NCBI GenBank assembly: GCA_937915735.1
Contig: CALGGS010000055.1
Location: forward strand, 23,552 to 87,551
DNA: 64,000 bases
From: an uncultured Treponema sp.
GTDB taxonomy: Bacteria; Spirochaetota; Spirochaetia; Treponematales; Treponemataceae
Direction: 5' to 3'
Shown: positions 51,201-60,291 of the stretch, piece by piece
How the letters are laid out: each line of letters begins with the position of its first letter
Numbering within the stretch: position 1 is the first letter of the stretch
The notes under the pieces: generated by a model
The model's input: only the letters and a program-made list of their open reading frames with translations
Database searches by the model: none
What the model was told of the DNA's origin: nothing
Position numbers and translations under genes: made by a program

Positions 51201-53814
51201 CACCAGCCGCAGTCTCACGCGGACAGCCGAGCTTGAGCTTAAGCTTGAAAAATCTGACTTGGCTCAGGGAGAGACTGCAAAAATCTTCATTAAGGCTCCT
51301 TACAAAGGCTTCGGCTTAATTACGGTTGAGCGGGACAAGGTTTATTCTTGGAAATGGTTCAAGATGAATGAGCTTTCCGGAGTTCAAGCAATTGAAATTC
51401 CTAAAGGAATCGAAGGAAACGCTTACATAAATGTCATGTATTCGAGAAGTCCTGATTCAGAAGAAATTTTTATGAGTCCTTTCTGTTACGGGGCTGTTCC
51501 CTTCACGCTCGACAAATCTAACCGAACGAACAAAATCTCGCTGGACTTCAAGGACGAAATCAAGTCAGGTGAGGATTTGGAAATCACATATTCTTCTTCT
51601 GACGAGGGAAAAATCGTTGTTTTTGCAGTTGACGAAGGAATACTGCAGGTTGCGAAATACAAAAATCCGGATCCTCTTTCATTCTTCTTTAAGAAAAGGG
51701 CGCTTGAAGTCCGCACTTCTCAGATTTTGGATTTAGTTTTACCAGAATTTGAGGTCCTGAAGACCATGAGTGCTATGGGTGGCGGAGCCGGAATGGACGA
51801 GCTTTCAAAGAATTTGAATCCTTTCAAACGAAAGCAGAACGCGCCAGTGGCATATTGGTCTGGAATTATCGACACGGGGGGGGAAAAACGCACGGTAAAA
51901 TATCATGTTCCTGATTATTTCAACGGAACAATCAGAGTTCTTGCAGTGGCAGTCTCAAAAGAAAGGCTGGGTGTCGCTTCTTCAAGTACAATCGCCCGAA
52001 ACACATTCGTAATCTCGCCGTCAGCTCCTCTCGCCGTCTCTCCCAACGACGAATTTAATGTAAGCGTAAGCGTCACCAACGGACACAAGGGAAGCGGCGA
52101 AATGAACAAGGTCACTCTTTCAGTAAAACCCAGCGAAAACCTTGAGGTTCTTGGCGAAAAAACCCTTCCTTTGGTAATTGCGGAGGGAAAGGATGCGACC
52201 GTCTCATTTAAAATTAAGGCAAAGAATATTCTTGGCGGAGCGGAGCTTAAATTTGTCGCCTCTGACGCGACTGAAAGCTCCAGCCTTTCAAGCACCCTAA
52301 GCGTTCGCCCTTCAATGCCCTATCAAATCTGGATAAATTCCGGAAAAACCGACAAAAAGACTCTTACGGCCGATGTAAATCACAGGCTTTACGACGAGTA
52401 CGCAAAACGAAGCGTCTCTGTCTCAAATATTCCTGCTTCTTTCCTTGAGGGCTTAGATTTCTATCTTGCAAATTATCCCTATGGCTGTGCCGAGCAGGTT
52501 ACTAGCAAGGCATATCCTTACCTTTTTGAGAATTTCGTAAAGGCAGGCGGAAAAACGCATGCGGACGCCGAAAAAATGGTAATGGACACAATCAGCATTC
52601 TGCAGTCAAGGATGCTCAGCGACGGAAATATCGGTTACTGGACCAACAAAAGCTCGCCAATGAGCGAAATCACTCTTTATTGCGCGGAATTCCTGACTGA
52701 CGCAAAACTGCAAGGTTTCTTCGTGCCATCAAGTTTCTTTGACAAGGTTATGGGCGCCGTAAAGCAGATAGCCTCATCTTCAAAGAATTCAGATTTCGAT
52801 ATTATGCAGAGATGCTATGCAATCTACATTCTTACTAAAAACGAAATAGTAACGACTGCCTATCTTGAAAAGCTTGAGGATGAGCTTAACAAAAAGAATT
52901 ACAGCGAAACTGACTACGAGGGGCTTTACCTTGCGGCAAGCTACAAAATGCTCAAGCAAGACAAAAAAGCTTCTTCAATTCTCTCGAAAATCAAGCGGAA
53001 GAGATTTTTTGACTCGTCATGGATTTTCCACAACGGGCTTCACTATGTTTCAACCTATATCGAAATCATCTCGACATATTTCCCTGAGAGACTTGGTGAA
53101 ATAAAATCTGAGCAAATCGATTATCTTTGTGAGAATCTTGCGGATATGTCGGGCTACAACACATACTCAGTCAGTGCGGCAATCAAAGCCTTTGAAAGCT
53201 ATTCTGAGCTTGATAAAACCGATGCCTACACAGTCACAGAAATTTTCGGAAAGACTCAAAAAGTTCTGTCTCTTTCCGGAAGTCCTGTCTTAAAGGGAGA
53301 ATTTTCTAAGGAAGCCGAAAAAATCGAATTCAAAAAGGAGTCTGACCTTCCGCTCTACTATCAGACGGTGCAGGCTGGCTTTGAGACGGAGATTCCGGCA
53401 AAAGAGATTAAGGACGGTCTTGAAGTCAGCCGTGAGTTTACGAGCCTTGACGGAAAGAAGCTTGACAAATTCAAGGTCGGCGATGATGTTCTCGTAAAGC
53501 TCTCCTTCCGCTCACAAAAGGGCACTCTCCCTAACATTGCGCTCGTAGATATGCAGGCGGCTTGCCTTGAGGCAGACATCGAATCAGTCAGAAGCGGAAA
53601 GTATAACAAGGACTGGACTGCTGATTATGTCGATGTCCGTGAAGACAGGCTCGTAATTTACGGAAGAGTCAGCGACAAGGTGAACACCTTCACTTACAAG
53701 GCAAAAATCATAAATTCAGGCTCATTCGTAATTCCGCCCATGTTTGCGGAGTCAATGTACAACAAGGATATTCGCTCAGTCTGTCCGCAAAAAGGTATCG
53801 TCATATCTGAATAA
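48220..53814 (+). CDS. Bacterial alpha-2-macroglobulin lipoprotein
   Basis: A 1864-residue lipoprotein (LFSC, Cys22) of the A2M family, which traps proteases that enter the periplasm. MG-type beta sandwiches occupy most of the first 1,150 residues (SDRGMYRPGDKVHIG is the conserved MG entry). The bait-like stretch is near 1180-1200. The thioester motif YGCAEQ is intact, with Cys1423 and Gln1426, followed by the helical thioester domain (to ~1690) and the C-terminal domains. Thioester forms covalently link the attacker. The stop overlaps the pbpC start (TAATG): A2M next to PBP1C is a common bacterial operon, with the two thought to protect and repair the wall. Confidence 0.94.
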   Translation: MKNHKILFGFIAAFAFISLFSCSKSEKNKVKVDYEIYAPSVKYSPETKPDTLIVSFSGSVSPLDMVQKKIETPIEIRPAIEGSWSWRSDSELVFSPVERWKLGESYKVHLPSSIFSENVIVKGDFSFDTGRFSVSLSDAEFYINPENQSEKRVTATVRASHPIEKESFERFVSMNMSTKGADGKSSKNVLNFTTSWSRDGLEAYLVSDIIPVPPKTSIVTVRMSSGIGSIYDVSAKDSDQKSIDIPGMSDFVKITDISHSLIKNEEQNYDQVISVETKGKVSGEELLSHMEIFVLPDTKPEEQGWKEQKNYNWAYAGKDEFTDLVESMSYKTTARLVETAENAASQNNFIIDVPEASSVFVRFKGTINFFGGYKLSNDEKDYNYAFLKIKSYPVELGILSEGTILSLSGSRKMAISSRGIKEVQYTISRIMPKDVNHLVSMSNGDMKNFRFDSYNFNESNISEKETYRYKIPNWSKEYVSYFSFDFSGHLTSKPSKNLSNGLFLFEVESYEASKHRSDKRLILVTDLGFIVKKNTSGSRDIFVQSISSGSPVPNAQVQVIGLNGNPVVSTYTDSTGHASIPETALNNYSDEHRPTAYVVKTEGDLSFMPYSERGRSLDYSNYDVGGEYGKDNPTKINAYMFSDRGMYRPGDKVHIGIIAKSGDWSIDLRNLPVECEVKDSQNSVIYTEQFKISSSGFEEISFDTKDYSPTGLYDVTLYILKERYGKIEKEYLSSTSVKIEEFLPDTLKISQAFEPLPKDGWINPQSLSGKVILKNLFGTPASGNDVKAQMTLYPGFPVLRKYSDYYFSDPFYKSNSYEEFLGTKQTDENGEVSFELNTSKFEKATYRLEFYAEGFEKGGGRSVTQMSSLYISPLKYLIGYKADGSLSYINRDSVRKLSFIAIDQDLKKIDLKDVTLSIEEVKYISTLVKQPNGLVKYQSVKKSYPLETKKISISKNGTDFIVPSEVAGEYKLTLTDSEGLVFNTISYTIVGDKNTSRSLTRTAELELKLEKSDLAQGETAKIFIKAPYKGFGLITVERDKVYSWKWFKMNELSGVQAIEIPKGIEGNAYINVMYSRSPDSEEIFMSPFCYGAVPFTLDKSNRTNKISLDFKDEIKSGEDLEITYSSSDEGKIVVFAVDEGILQVAKYKNPDPLSFFFKKRALEVRTSQILDLVLPEFEVLKTMSAMGGGAGMDELSKNLNPFKRKQNAPVAYWSGIIDTGGEKRTVKYHVPDYFNGTIRVLAVAVSKERLGVASSSTIARNTFVISPSAPLAVSPNDEFNVSVSVTNGHKGSGEMNKVTLSVKPSENLEVLGEKTLPLVIAEGKDATVSFKIKAKNILGGAELKFVASDATESSSLSSTLSVRPSMPYQIWINSGKTDKKTLTADVNHRLYDEYAKRSVSVSNIPASFLEGLDFYLANYPYGCAEQVTSKAYPYLFENFVKAGGKTHADAEKMVMDTISILQSRMLSDGNIGYWTNKSSPMSEITLYCAEFLTDAKLQGFFVPSSFFDKVMGAVKQIASSSKNSDFDIMQRCYAIYILTKNEIVTTAYLEKLEDELNKKNYSETDYEGLYLAASYKMLKQDKKASSILSKIKRKRFFDSSWIFHNGLHYVSTYIEIISTYFPERLGEIKSEQIDYLCENLADMSGYNTYSVSAAIKAFESYSELDKTDAYTVTEIFGKTQKVLSLSGSPVLKGEFSKEAEKIEFKKESDLPLYYQTVQAGFETEIPAKEIKDGLEVSREFTSLDGKKLDKFKVGDDVLVKLSFRSQKGTLPNIALVDMQAACLEADIESVRSGKYNKDWTADYVDVREDRLVIYGRVSDKVNTFTYKAKIINSGSFVIPPMFAESMYNKDIRSVCPQKGIVISE

Positions 53815-56192
53815 TGTCACAGACGATAAAAAAACGGCAGCTCATTTTTTTGCTCACATTTTCTCTGTTTTTTGTCTCACTGCAATTTTATGTGGTGGGA
53901 CATATCCTCTACGAAAAATTTTTCGGAGACATTCTTTCCGGAATCGAGTTTTCTGCCGTTTATTCTGACAGAAATGGCGAGCTCTTACAGATTTTTCTTA
54001 CGAGCGACGAAAAATACAGGATTTACAAACCCCTTTCAGATTACCCGGAATCATTCGTTGAGGCCGTAATCTTACAGGAAGACAGGTTTTTTTATTCCCA
54101 CAGGGGAGTAAATCCGGTTTCTATTTTAAAGGCTGGCTTTGAAACCTACATAAAAAAATCACGGAGAATCGGGGCTTCGACAATAACAATGCAGACCGCT
54201 AAATTAAAATACGGTCTTTACACGAAGTCAGTTTTCGGAAAAATAAATCAGATTCTTCACGCGCTTTTCCTTGAATTCTGCTACTCAAAGCAGGAAATCT
54301 TAGAGTGCTATTTAAATCTTGTTCCCTGCGGTGGAAACATCGAGGGCTTTGAGAGCGCAAGCTGGTATTATTTTTCAAAATCCGTCAAAAACCTGAACTT
54401 GTCGGAAAACATAATGCTTGCGGTTCTGCCTCAAAATCCAACGAAAAGAGCTCCTTCAAGAGACCGCACTCCCAGCGAGCTTATTTATGCAAGAAAAGCT
54501 CTTTTTGAGCGCTGGCTGGAAAATCATCCTGAGGACAGGGACAAAGAGCCTTTTATGGACATGCAGATGTCAACGGTCTGCCTCTTTCCGTCTCATGCCC
54601 GCCATTTCTGCGAGATGATTCATTATGAAAAAATGAGCGGCGAGCTAAAACAAAAGGAAAAGGACCAGAAAAAAATCGTTCGGACTACACTTGATTTAAA
54701 GCTTCAAAACGAATGTGAAGAAATTTTTAACAATTACATAAATCAGAACAGGCATTTTGGCGTCGAGAACGGCTCCATTCTTCTTCTTGACTATGAAAAT
54801 ATGGAAATTGTCGCAAATATAGGCTCTGCCGACTATTTCAACGACTCTATTCAGGGGCAAGTGAACATCACGACCTCCCGCCGCTCGCCTGGCTCGACCT
54901 TAAAGCCTTTCATTTATGCACTCGCCCTGGAAAAGGGGCTTATACATTACGACACGATGCTGAAAGACACGCCTGTCACCTTTAACGAGTATTCTCCGGA
55001 CAATTACGGAAGCATTTTTAAGGGACCCGTAAAAGCCTGGTTCGCTCTTTCAGACAGCCGTAACATTCCTGCTATTGCATTGAACAGGGATTTAAAAGGC
55101 CGTGACCTTTATGATTTTATGAGAGAGTCTGGCGTCGGAGAAATGAAGGAGCGGGAGCATTACGGACTTTCTATCGTTCTTGGAACTTGCGAAGTGAATA
55201 TGCTTGAGCTTTGTAAAATGTACGCAACCCTGGCAAACAATGGAATCCAAAAAGACATAAACTACATCCATAAGGTCAAAAAAGATATCGGAAAAAGGCT
55301 GCTTACTCCGGAAAGCTCTTTTATCGTGCGGAAAATGCTCGAAGAAAACACTCCGCCCTACCAGCAAAAGCCAAAGGAGCTTGAAAACATAAAAATCGCC
55401 TACAAAACAGGAACTTCAATCGGCTTTAAGGACAGCTGGTCCGTCGGAATTTTTGACAAATACATACTCTGCGTTTGGATTGGAAACGCAGACGGTCACG
55501 GAAACAACTCTTTTTTGGGCAGGACTATGGCAGGGCCTCTTTTGTTCAACATCGTCTACTCCCTTCTTTCGGAGCTTGGCGAGAGCGGCCGCAAAAAAGC
55601 AGAAATTCCTCCCAAAAACGCTATTCAGGTGAAAGTCTGCTCAGTTTCAGGCGCTCTTGTGAACCCAAGCTGCGAGCAAACAGAATGGAGCTGGTTCATT
55701 CCGGGAGTTTCTCCGATTAACACCTGCAAAATTCATAGAAAAATCAATATCGACACAAGGACAGGCTTTAGGACAGACGAAACAGAGGGAAAATACATAA
55801 AAACCCTGGTGCGTGAATTCTGGCCGAGCGACCTTCAGAATCTTTTTGAGCTGGCAGGTCTTCCCCGCCTAAAGCCGCCTGAGTATCCCGACAACGAAAC
55901 AAAATTCGACTCAAAAGCACAGGGGTTTCCGCCTGAAATAGTCTCTCCAATGACGGGAGCTGATTATGTTTTCAGGCGAACGGACAAAAAACGAAACAAA
56001 ATTTTACTCTACGCAGTCTCGGACGCAGACACCAGCGAGCTTTTATGGTACTGCAAAAGCGATTACATAGGCCGAACCCTGCCTGGAAAAAGTCTTGAAT
56101 GGACTCCCCTTCCCGGAAAATACGAGCTTACGGTCAGTGACCAGAAAGGAAGGAGCGACAGCGTTTGGGTAAGCGTGGTCGAGACAGAGTAA
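53814..56192 (+). CDS. pbpC: Penicillin-binding protein 1C
   Basis: A bifunctional peptidoglycan synthase of 792 residues: short cytoplasmic start and one membrane helix (~15-30), a GT51 glycosyltransferase (EAVILQEDRFFYSHRGVNP, GASTITMQTAKL), a transpeptidase with Ser361 in STLK, SxN in DSRN and K531-TGTS, and a C-terminal BiPBP_C-type sandwich (from ~690). Translation is coupled to A2M by the TAATG overlap. PBP1C forms are usually dispensable and are thought to act in wall repair. Confidence 0.95.
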   Translation: MSQTIKKRQLIFLLTFSLFFVSLQFYVVGHILYEKFFGDILSGIEFSAVYSDRNGELLQIFLTSDEKYRIYKPLSDYPESFVEAVILQEDRFFYSHRGVNPVSILKAGFETYIKKSRRIGASTITMQTAKLKYGLYTKSVFGKINQILHALFLEFCYSKQEILECYLNLVPCGGNIEGFESASWYYFSKSVKNLNLSENIMLAVLPQNPTKRAPSRDRTPSELIYARKALFERWLENHPEDRDKEPFMDMQMSTVCLFPSHARHFCEMIHYEKMSGELKQKEKDQKKIVRTTLDLKLQNECEEIFNNYINQNRHFGVENGSILLLDYENMEIVANIGSADYFNDSIQGQVNITTSRRSPGSTLKPFIYALALEKGLIHYDTMLKDTPVTFNEYSPDNYGSIFKGPVKAWFALSDSRNIPAIALNRDLKGRDLYDFMRESGVGEMKEREHYGLSIVLGTCEVNMLELCKMYATLANNGIQKDINYIHKVKKDIGKRLLTPESSFIVRKMLEENTPPYQQKPKELENIKIAYKTGTSIGFKDSWSVGIFDKYILCVWIGNADGHGNNSFLGRTMAGPLLFNIVYSLLSELGESGRKKAEIPPKNAIQVKVCSVSGALVNPSCEQTEWSWFIPGVSPINTCKIHRKINIDTRTGFRTDETEGKYIKTLVREFWPSDLQNLFELAGLPRLKPPEYPDNETKFDSKAQGFPPEIVSPMTGADYVFRRTDKKRNKILLYAVSDADTSELLWYCKSDYIGRTLPGKSLEWTPLPGKYELTVSDQKGRSDSVWVSVVETE

Positions 56193-56198
56193 AAAAAA

Positions 56199-57434
56199 CT
56201 AAGAGCTACAGTGAAATTCCAGTAATTTTTTGTCGATTTGGGGAAGCGGAAGCGTGATGATAAATTCAGTGCCCTCGCCCAAAACTGATTTTACAGAAAT
56301 GTCGCCAGAAAATTCCTTGATAATTTTGTAGCTCATAGCCATTCCCAAACCAGTTCCGTTTGATTTTGTTGTAAAATACGGCTCAAAAACCTTTGATACG
56401 GTAAAGTCGTCCATACCAGTGCCGTCATCCTTAAATTTCAGGATATATTTGTCATTTTTTATAAAGCTTTTTACAAAAATCGTTCCGTGAAGATTTTCAG
56501 GATTCAGCTCGAACTTTTTTTCGATTGCAGAAATTGAATTCTGAGAAAGATTCACGATTACCTCGCGGAAAAGCTTTGCGTCAAGTAAGACCCTTACATC
56601 ACAATCACAGAGTTCAGATTTTAATTCTATGTGCTTTTCGGTGAATTCTGGCGTAAAGAAGGAAATAAATTCCTTTAAAATTTTATTTGGACTTGAAAGC
56701 TCCATTTTTGCAGAAATAGGCCTGACAGCCATTAAAAAGTCAACTACAATTTTGTTAAGCCGCTCTATTTCCTGAGTAATGACATCAAGATAGTCTTCTG
56801 CATATTTTGTCGGTGGCAAAAGTCCGTCACTTTCCCTCTTTTTTTTGAGAGCCTTCTGCATGAGCTGAATGTGAATTGAAATTGCCCCAAGCGGATTTTT
56901 GATTTCATGGGCGACGCTGGCCGCTACATTAGTAAGTCCCGCAAGAGTCTCCATTCTGTGAAGTAAAATTTCCTGATTTCGCTTTTCTGTCACATCTTCA
57001 ATTCTGATAATGCTTCCGATGAGATTTTGATTTTTGTTTTGATTCTGAAGAAGCGGCGTAAGATAAATGTCAATAAAACGGACTGCTCCGGAATTAGTGG
57101 TTATCGTATATTCATTAGAGATATTTGTCTTGTCGTTTTTATGGGCATTTTTCAAAAAGTCAGAAATTTCATCATAATCTATAAGATTCCAAATCGGCGT
57201 GTTTTCAGATTTTGAATCCTGAGGATTTGACTTGAAGGGAATCAGTCTTTCTGCGGCCTTGTTAATTTTTAAAAGATAAAAATCCTTATCGACAATAATA
57301 AGGCCCGTCACAAGGCTTTCAAAAATTGAGTCCAGCATCTCATTTTGAGAATAAGTGTCCTCGATGATTTTTTGGATTTGTACAGGTGAGAGTTTGTCAA
57401 GTTTTTTAGATACACGAAGCGAAAATTCTTTCAT
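56199..57434 (-). CDS. PAS-domain sensor histidine kinase
   Basis: 411 residues, no membrane helix, so it senses a cytoplasmic signal. A PAS domain (~35-150; LVTGLIIVDKDFYLLKINKAAERLI) is followed by the DHp with His176 (SVAHEIKNPLGAISIHI) and the ATPase (NLSQNSISAIEKK, DDGTGMDDFTV, GTGLGMAMSYKII, VLGEGTEFIITLP). The architecture resembles AtoS/NtrB-type kinases that signal to sigma-54 activators. No response regulator lies next to it, so the partner is elsewhere. Confidence 0.9.
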   Translation of the reverse strand: MKEFSLRVSKKLDKLSPVQIQKIIEDTYSQNEMLDSIFESLVTGLIIVDKDFYLLKINKAAERLIPFKSNPQDSKSENTPIWNLIDYDEISDFLKNAHKNDKTNISNEYTITTNSGAVRFIDIYLTPLLQNQNKNQNLIGSIIRIEDVTEKRNQEILLHRMETLAGLTNVAASVAHEIKNPLGAISIHIQLMQKALKKKRESDGLLPPTKYAEDYLDVITQEIERLNKIVVDFLMAVRPISAKMELSSPNKILKEFISFFTPEFTEKHIELKSELCDCDVRVLLDAKLFREVIVNLSQNSISAIEKKFELNPENLHGTIFVKSFIKNDKYILKFKDDGTGMDDFTVSKVFEPYFTTKSNGTGLGMAMSYKIIKEFSGDISVKSVLGEGTEFIITLPLPQIDKKLLEFHCSS

Positions 57435-57592
57435 TTGAAAGGTATTATAAAAAACTGTGCCGTTTCAAGCAAGATAAAGACTCATTGATAAGCTTAAGTC
57501 AAAAAATCTGACACTTTAAATTATCCCGTCATTATAGTAAAATAACGACTCGTTTATCAGCTTTTAATTCTTATGCTCTAATAGGTTTTCTT

Positions 57593-59476
57593 ATGGAAGA
57601 AAAATCATTCAAACCCTTCATCTCCGCAGACCGTGTTTTGCCAGAAATTACGCCTGTGTCAATTGGTCTCGGAATTTTGCTCGCCGTTCTCTTCGGTGCC
57701 GCAAACGCTTATCTGGGACTCCGTGTCGGAATGACAGTCTCAGCCTCTATTCCTGCCGCAGTTCTCTCTATGGGAATTATCCGAATCATCTTAAAGCGCG
57801 ATTCAATCCTAGAGAACAACTTGGTTCAGACAATCGGTTCTGCCGGTGAGTCTTTGGCGGCTGGCGCAATCTTCACTTTGCCAGCTCTTTTTATGTGGGC
57901 CAGCGAAAGTGACGCAGTTTCAAAGCCCTCATTTTGGATTATCGCAATCATTTCTTTGTGTGCGGCTGTGCTGGGTCTTATTTTTATGGTTCCGCTTCGC
58001 TCTGCTTTAATCGTTGAGGAACATGGAATTTTGCCCTTTCCGGAAGGAACAGCCTGTGCAGAGGTTCTTTTGGCAGGTGAAGAAGGCGGTGAAAAATCAA
58101 AAATCGTCTTCTCAGGCCTTGGAATTTCCGCAATTTATAAATTCATCGCTGACGGTCTGTGTCTTTTTCCTTCAGAAATCGACTGGAGCATCAAAAAATT
58201 CGGAACAGGCTTCGGCGCTGACATTCTTCCTGCCCTGGCAAGTGTCGGCTATATCTGTGGAAAAAAGATTTCTGCATATATGTTCGCTGGTGGCGTAATC
58301 GGCTGGTTTGTCGTAATTCCTCTGATTAACTTCTTCGGCTCTTCTTCTGTTTTCGCTCCGTCATCAGTTCCTGTCTCAGAGCTCGGTCCTTGGGGAATCT
58401 GGTCAAGCTACATCCGCTATGTCGGTGCAGGGGCTGTCGCAACAGGAGGTATTATCAGCTTGATAAAATCCTTCCCGACAATCATAAAAACCTTCAAAAA
58501 AGCGATTAGCGGCTTTGGTCACAAGGAAGAAGTTGAAGAACGCACTAACCGTGACCTTCCTATGAAAGGACTCTTGATTGCCGCCCTCCTCATCGTCGTA
58601 GTAATCTGGCTTTTGCCTGCAATTCCGGTGGGACTCTTGGGCGCTCTCATCATCGTGGTTTTCGGATTCTTTTTTGCCACAGTCTCCAGCCGGATGGTTG
58701 GTCTTGTCGGAAGCTCAAACAATCCTGTTTCTGGAATGGGAATCGCAACGCTTCTTATCGCTACGGCACTTTTAAAATCAACGGGTCACACAGGAATAGC
58801 CGGAATGACTAGCGCAATAGCTGTGGGAACAATCATCTGTATCATTGCGGCAATGGCCGGAGACATTTCTCAGGACTTAAAAACCGGCTACATCGTCGGA
58901 GCAACTCCTAGAAATCAGCAGCTGGGTGAGCTTGTAGGCTGTGTCGTCTCTGCATTCGCAATCGGCGGAATCATGTATCTTTTGGATGCGGCCTGGGGCT
59001 TTGGCTCAAAAGAGCTTCCAGCTCCACAGGCAACTCTTATGAAGCTCGTTGTTGAAGGCGTTATGGGTGGTAGCCTGCCATGGACTTTGGTTCTCGTGGG
59101 TGTCGGAATTGCCCTTGCAATCGAAATTATCGGAATTCCAGTTCTTCCGGTCGCAATCGGCGTTTACCTTCCGATTCATCTTTCAACTCCAATTTTCTTG
59201 GGCGGTCTTTTGCGCTTTTTCTTCGACAAAAAAGGTGAGGAAGGAAAAACTGTCACCGAAAAAGGAGTTCTTTACGGCTCAGGCCTTATCGCTGGTGAAG
59301 GTCTTATCGGAATCTTGCTCGCGGTTTTCGCAATCATCCCTCTTTCAAACGGAAAGTCTCTCTTGCAGACAATCAATTTCGGCGGAATTTTGGGAAATGC
59401 AGGCGGCGTAGTTTTCTTCGCTTTGCTTTTGGCAAGCATTGTATTCTTCACAAGAAACAAGAAAAAGTCGAATTAA
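57593..59476 (+). CDS. OPT-family oligopeptide/metal-chelate transporter
   Basis: A 627-residue membrane protein with about 14 helices. The Gly-rich pattern GAANAYLGLRVGMTVSASIPAAVLSMGI, the NNLVQTIGSAGESLAAG motif and EGTACAEVL, then GNxxxG-like stretches (VGSSNNPVSGMGI; AMAGDISQDLKTGYIVGATPRNQQ) are hallmarks of bacterial OPT proteins that take up peptides or metal chelates. A PqqD-like gene follows 79 bp downstream after a palindromic repeat. Confidence 0.94.
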   Translation: MEEKSFKPFISADRVLPEITPVSIGLGILLAVLFGAANAYLGLRVGMTVSASIPAAVLSMGIIRIILKRDSILENNLVQTIGSAGESLAAGAIFTLPALFMWASESDAVSKPSFWIIAIISLCAAVLGLIFMVPLRSALIVEEHGILPFPEGTACAEVLLAGEEGGEKSKIVFSGLGISAIYKFIADGLCLFPSEIDWSIKKFGTGFGADILPALASVGYICGKKISAYMFAGGVIGWFVVIPLINFFGSSSVFAPSSVPVSELGPWGIWSSYIRYVGAGAVATGGIISLIKSFPTIIKTFKKAISGFGHKEEVEERTNRDLPMKGLLIAALLIVVVIWLLPAIPVGLLGALIIVVFGFFFATVSSRMVGLVGSSNNPVSGMGIATLLIATALLKSTGHTGIAGMTSAIAVGTIICIIAAMAGDISQDLKTGYIVGATPRNQQLGELVGCVVSAFAIGGIMYLLDAAWGFGSKELPAPQATLMKLVVEGVMGGSLPWTLVLVGVGIALAIEIIGIPVLPVAIGVYLPIHLSTPIFLGGLLRFFFDKKGEEGKTVTEKGVLYGSGLIAGEGLIGILLAVFAIIPLSNGKSLLQTINFGGILGNAGGVVFFALLLASIVFFTRNKKKSN

Positions 59477-59499
59477 GACAACTTTGAAAATGACATTTT

Positions 59500-59541
59500 G
59501 AGCGCTGGCGAAGCTTGTAATAAGGCTCTTCGTTAGCGCTC
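59500..59541. repeat. GAGCGC inverted repeat, copy 2
   Basis: GAGCGC...GCGCTC ends a 42-bp imperfect palindrome (GGCGAA and TTCGTT inside), closely like the copy at 15940-15982. Confidence 0.65.
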
Positions 59542-59555
59542 ATACTGAAAAAATT

Positions 59556-59927
59556 ATGAAAGCAAAAAAAATTCCTCAGAACTACATGGATTTAGTTTTC
59601 TCTAAGAATCAAAAGCTTGCCTGGCGGACAAAAGCCTGTGGTGACGGAAAATCTGAAATTGTTGAGATCGACATGGAAAACAAGGGATTTTTCAATTTCC
59701 TGTCCCAGCGTTTTTTTAAACGGCCGAAGATTTCTCACATCTCCCTCGACAAATACGGAACTACGCTCTGGCTTTCTCTCGACGGTAAAAACTCCGTAAA
59801 CGACATTCTGGCAAAAATGCACGAATCATTTCCAGACGAAAAAGAAAAAATGCTTAGCAGAGTCGTGCATTTTCTGGCAACTCTTGAAAAATTAGGCTTT
59901 ATCCTGCGGGACAGGCAAAAATATTAA
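59556..59927 (+). CDS. PqqD-family peptide-chaperone-like protein
   Basis: The 123-residue protein matches PqqD: ISLDKYGTTLWLSLDGKNSVNDILAKM and RVVHFLATLEKLGFI. PqqD-type domains bind leader peptides of ribosomally made peptides and present them to radical-SAM enzymes. Neither a radical-SAM gene nor a precursor peptide is visible here, so its partner is unknown; a free-standing role is possible. It follows the OPT transporter. Confidence 0.8.
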   Translation: MKAKKIPQNYMDLVFSKNQKLAWRTKACGDGKSEIVEIDMENKGFFNFLSQRFFKRPKISHISLDKYGTTLWLSLDGKNSVNDILAKMHESFPDEKEKMLSRVVHFLATLEKLGFILRDRQKY

Positions 59928-59988
59928 TCAGTGTTTCCCTAGTTTTTTACTATTTCTTAAAAATCATTTTTCTGATAAACTATGCCTT

Positions 59989-60291
59989 ATGAAATCATTT
60001 GAAGAAAATCTTTCCCGACTGGAAGAGCTCACACAGAATATCCGAAGGCAGGACATTTCCCTAGAAGATGCTCTTTCGAATTTTGAAGAAGGCATAAAGC
60101 TCGCAAAAACTCTCGAAAAAGACATAGAAAAAATCGAAGGCAAAATTCAGATTCTCATGAATCAGCCAGTGAAAGGAAATGAAAATGCCACAACTTCTCA
60201 AGTGAACATTGAGCCTCAGTTTGATTTATTTTCAGGGGCAGACGCTATGACCGGAACAAGCGGAGCGCCAGCTGAAGGACTTCGCCAGTAA
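59989..60291 (+). CDS. xseB: Exodeoxyribonuclease VII small subunit
   Basis: The 100-residue protein begins with the family core FEENLSRLEELTQNIRRQD, then ISLEDALSNFEEGIKLA, and is followed by a C-terminal tail not typical of XseB. XseB assembles with XseA to degrade single-stranded DNA; xseA is not in the window. Its stop overlaps the mutL start (TAATG). Confidence 0.92.
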   Translation: MKSFEENLSRLEELTQNIRRQDISLEDALSNFEEGIKLAKTLEKDIEKIEGKIQILMNQPVKGNENATTSQVNIEPQFDLFSGADAMTGTSGAPAEGLRQ

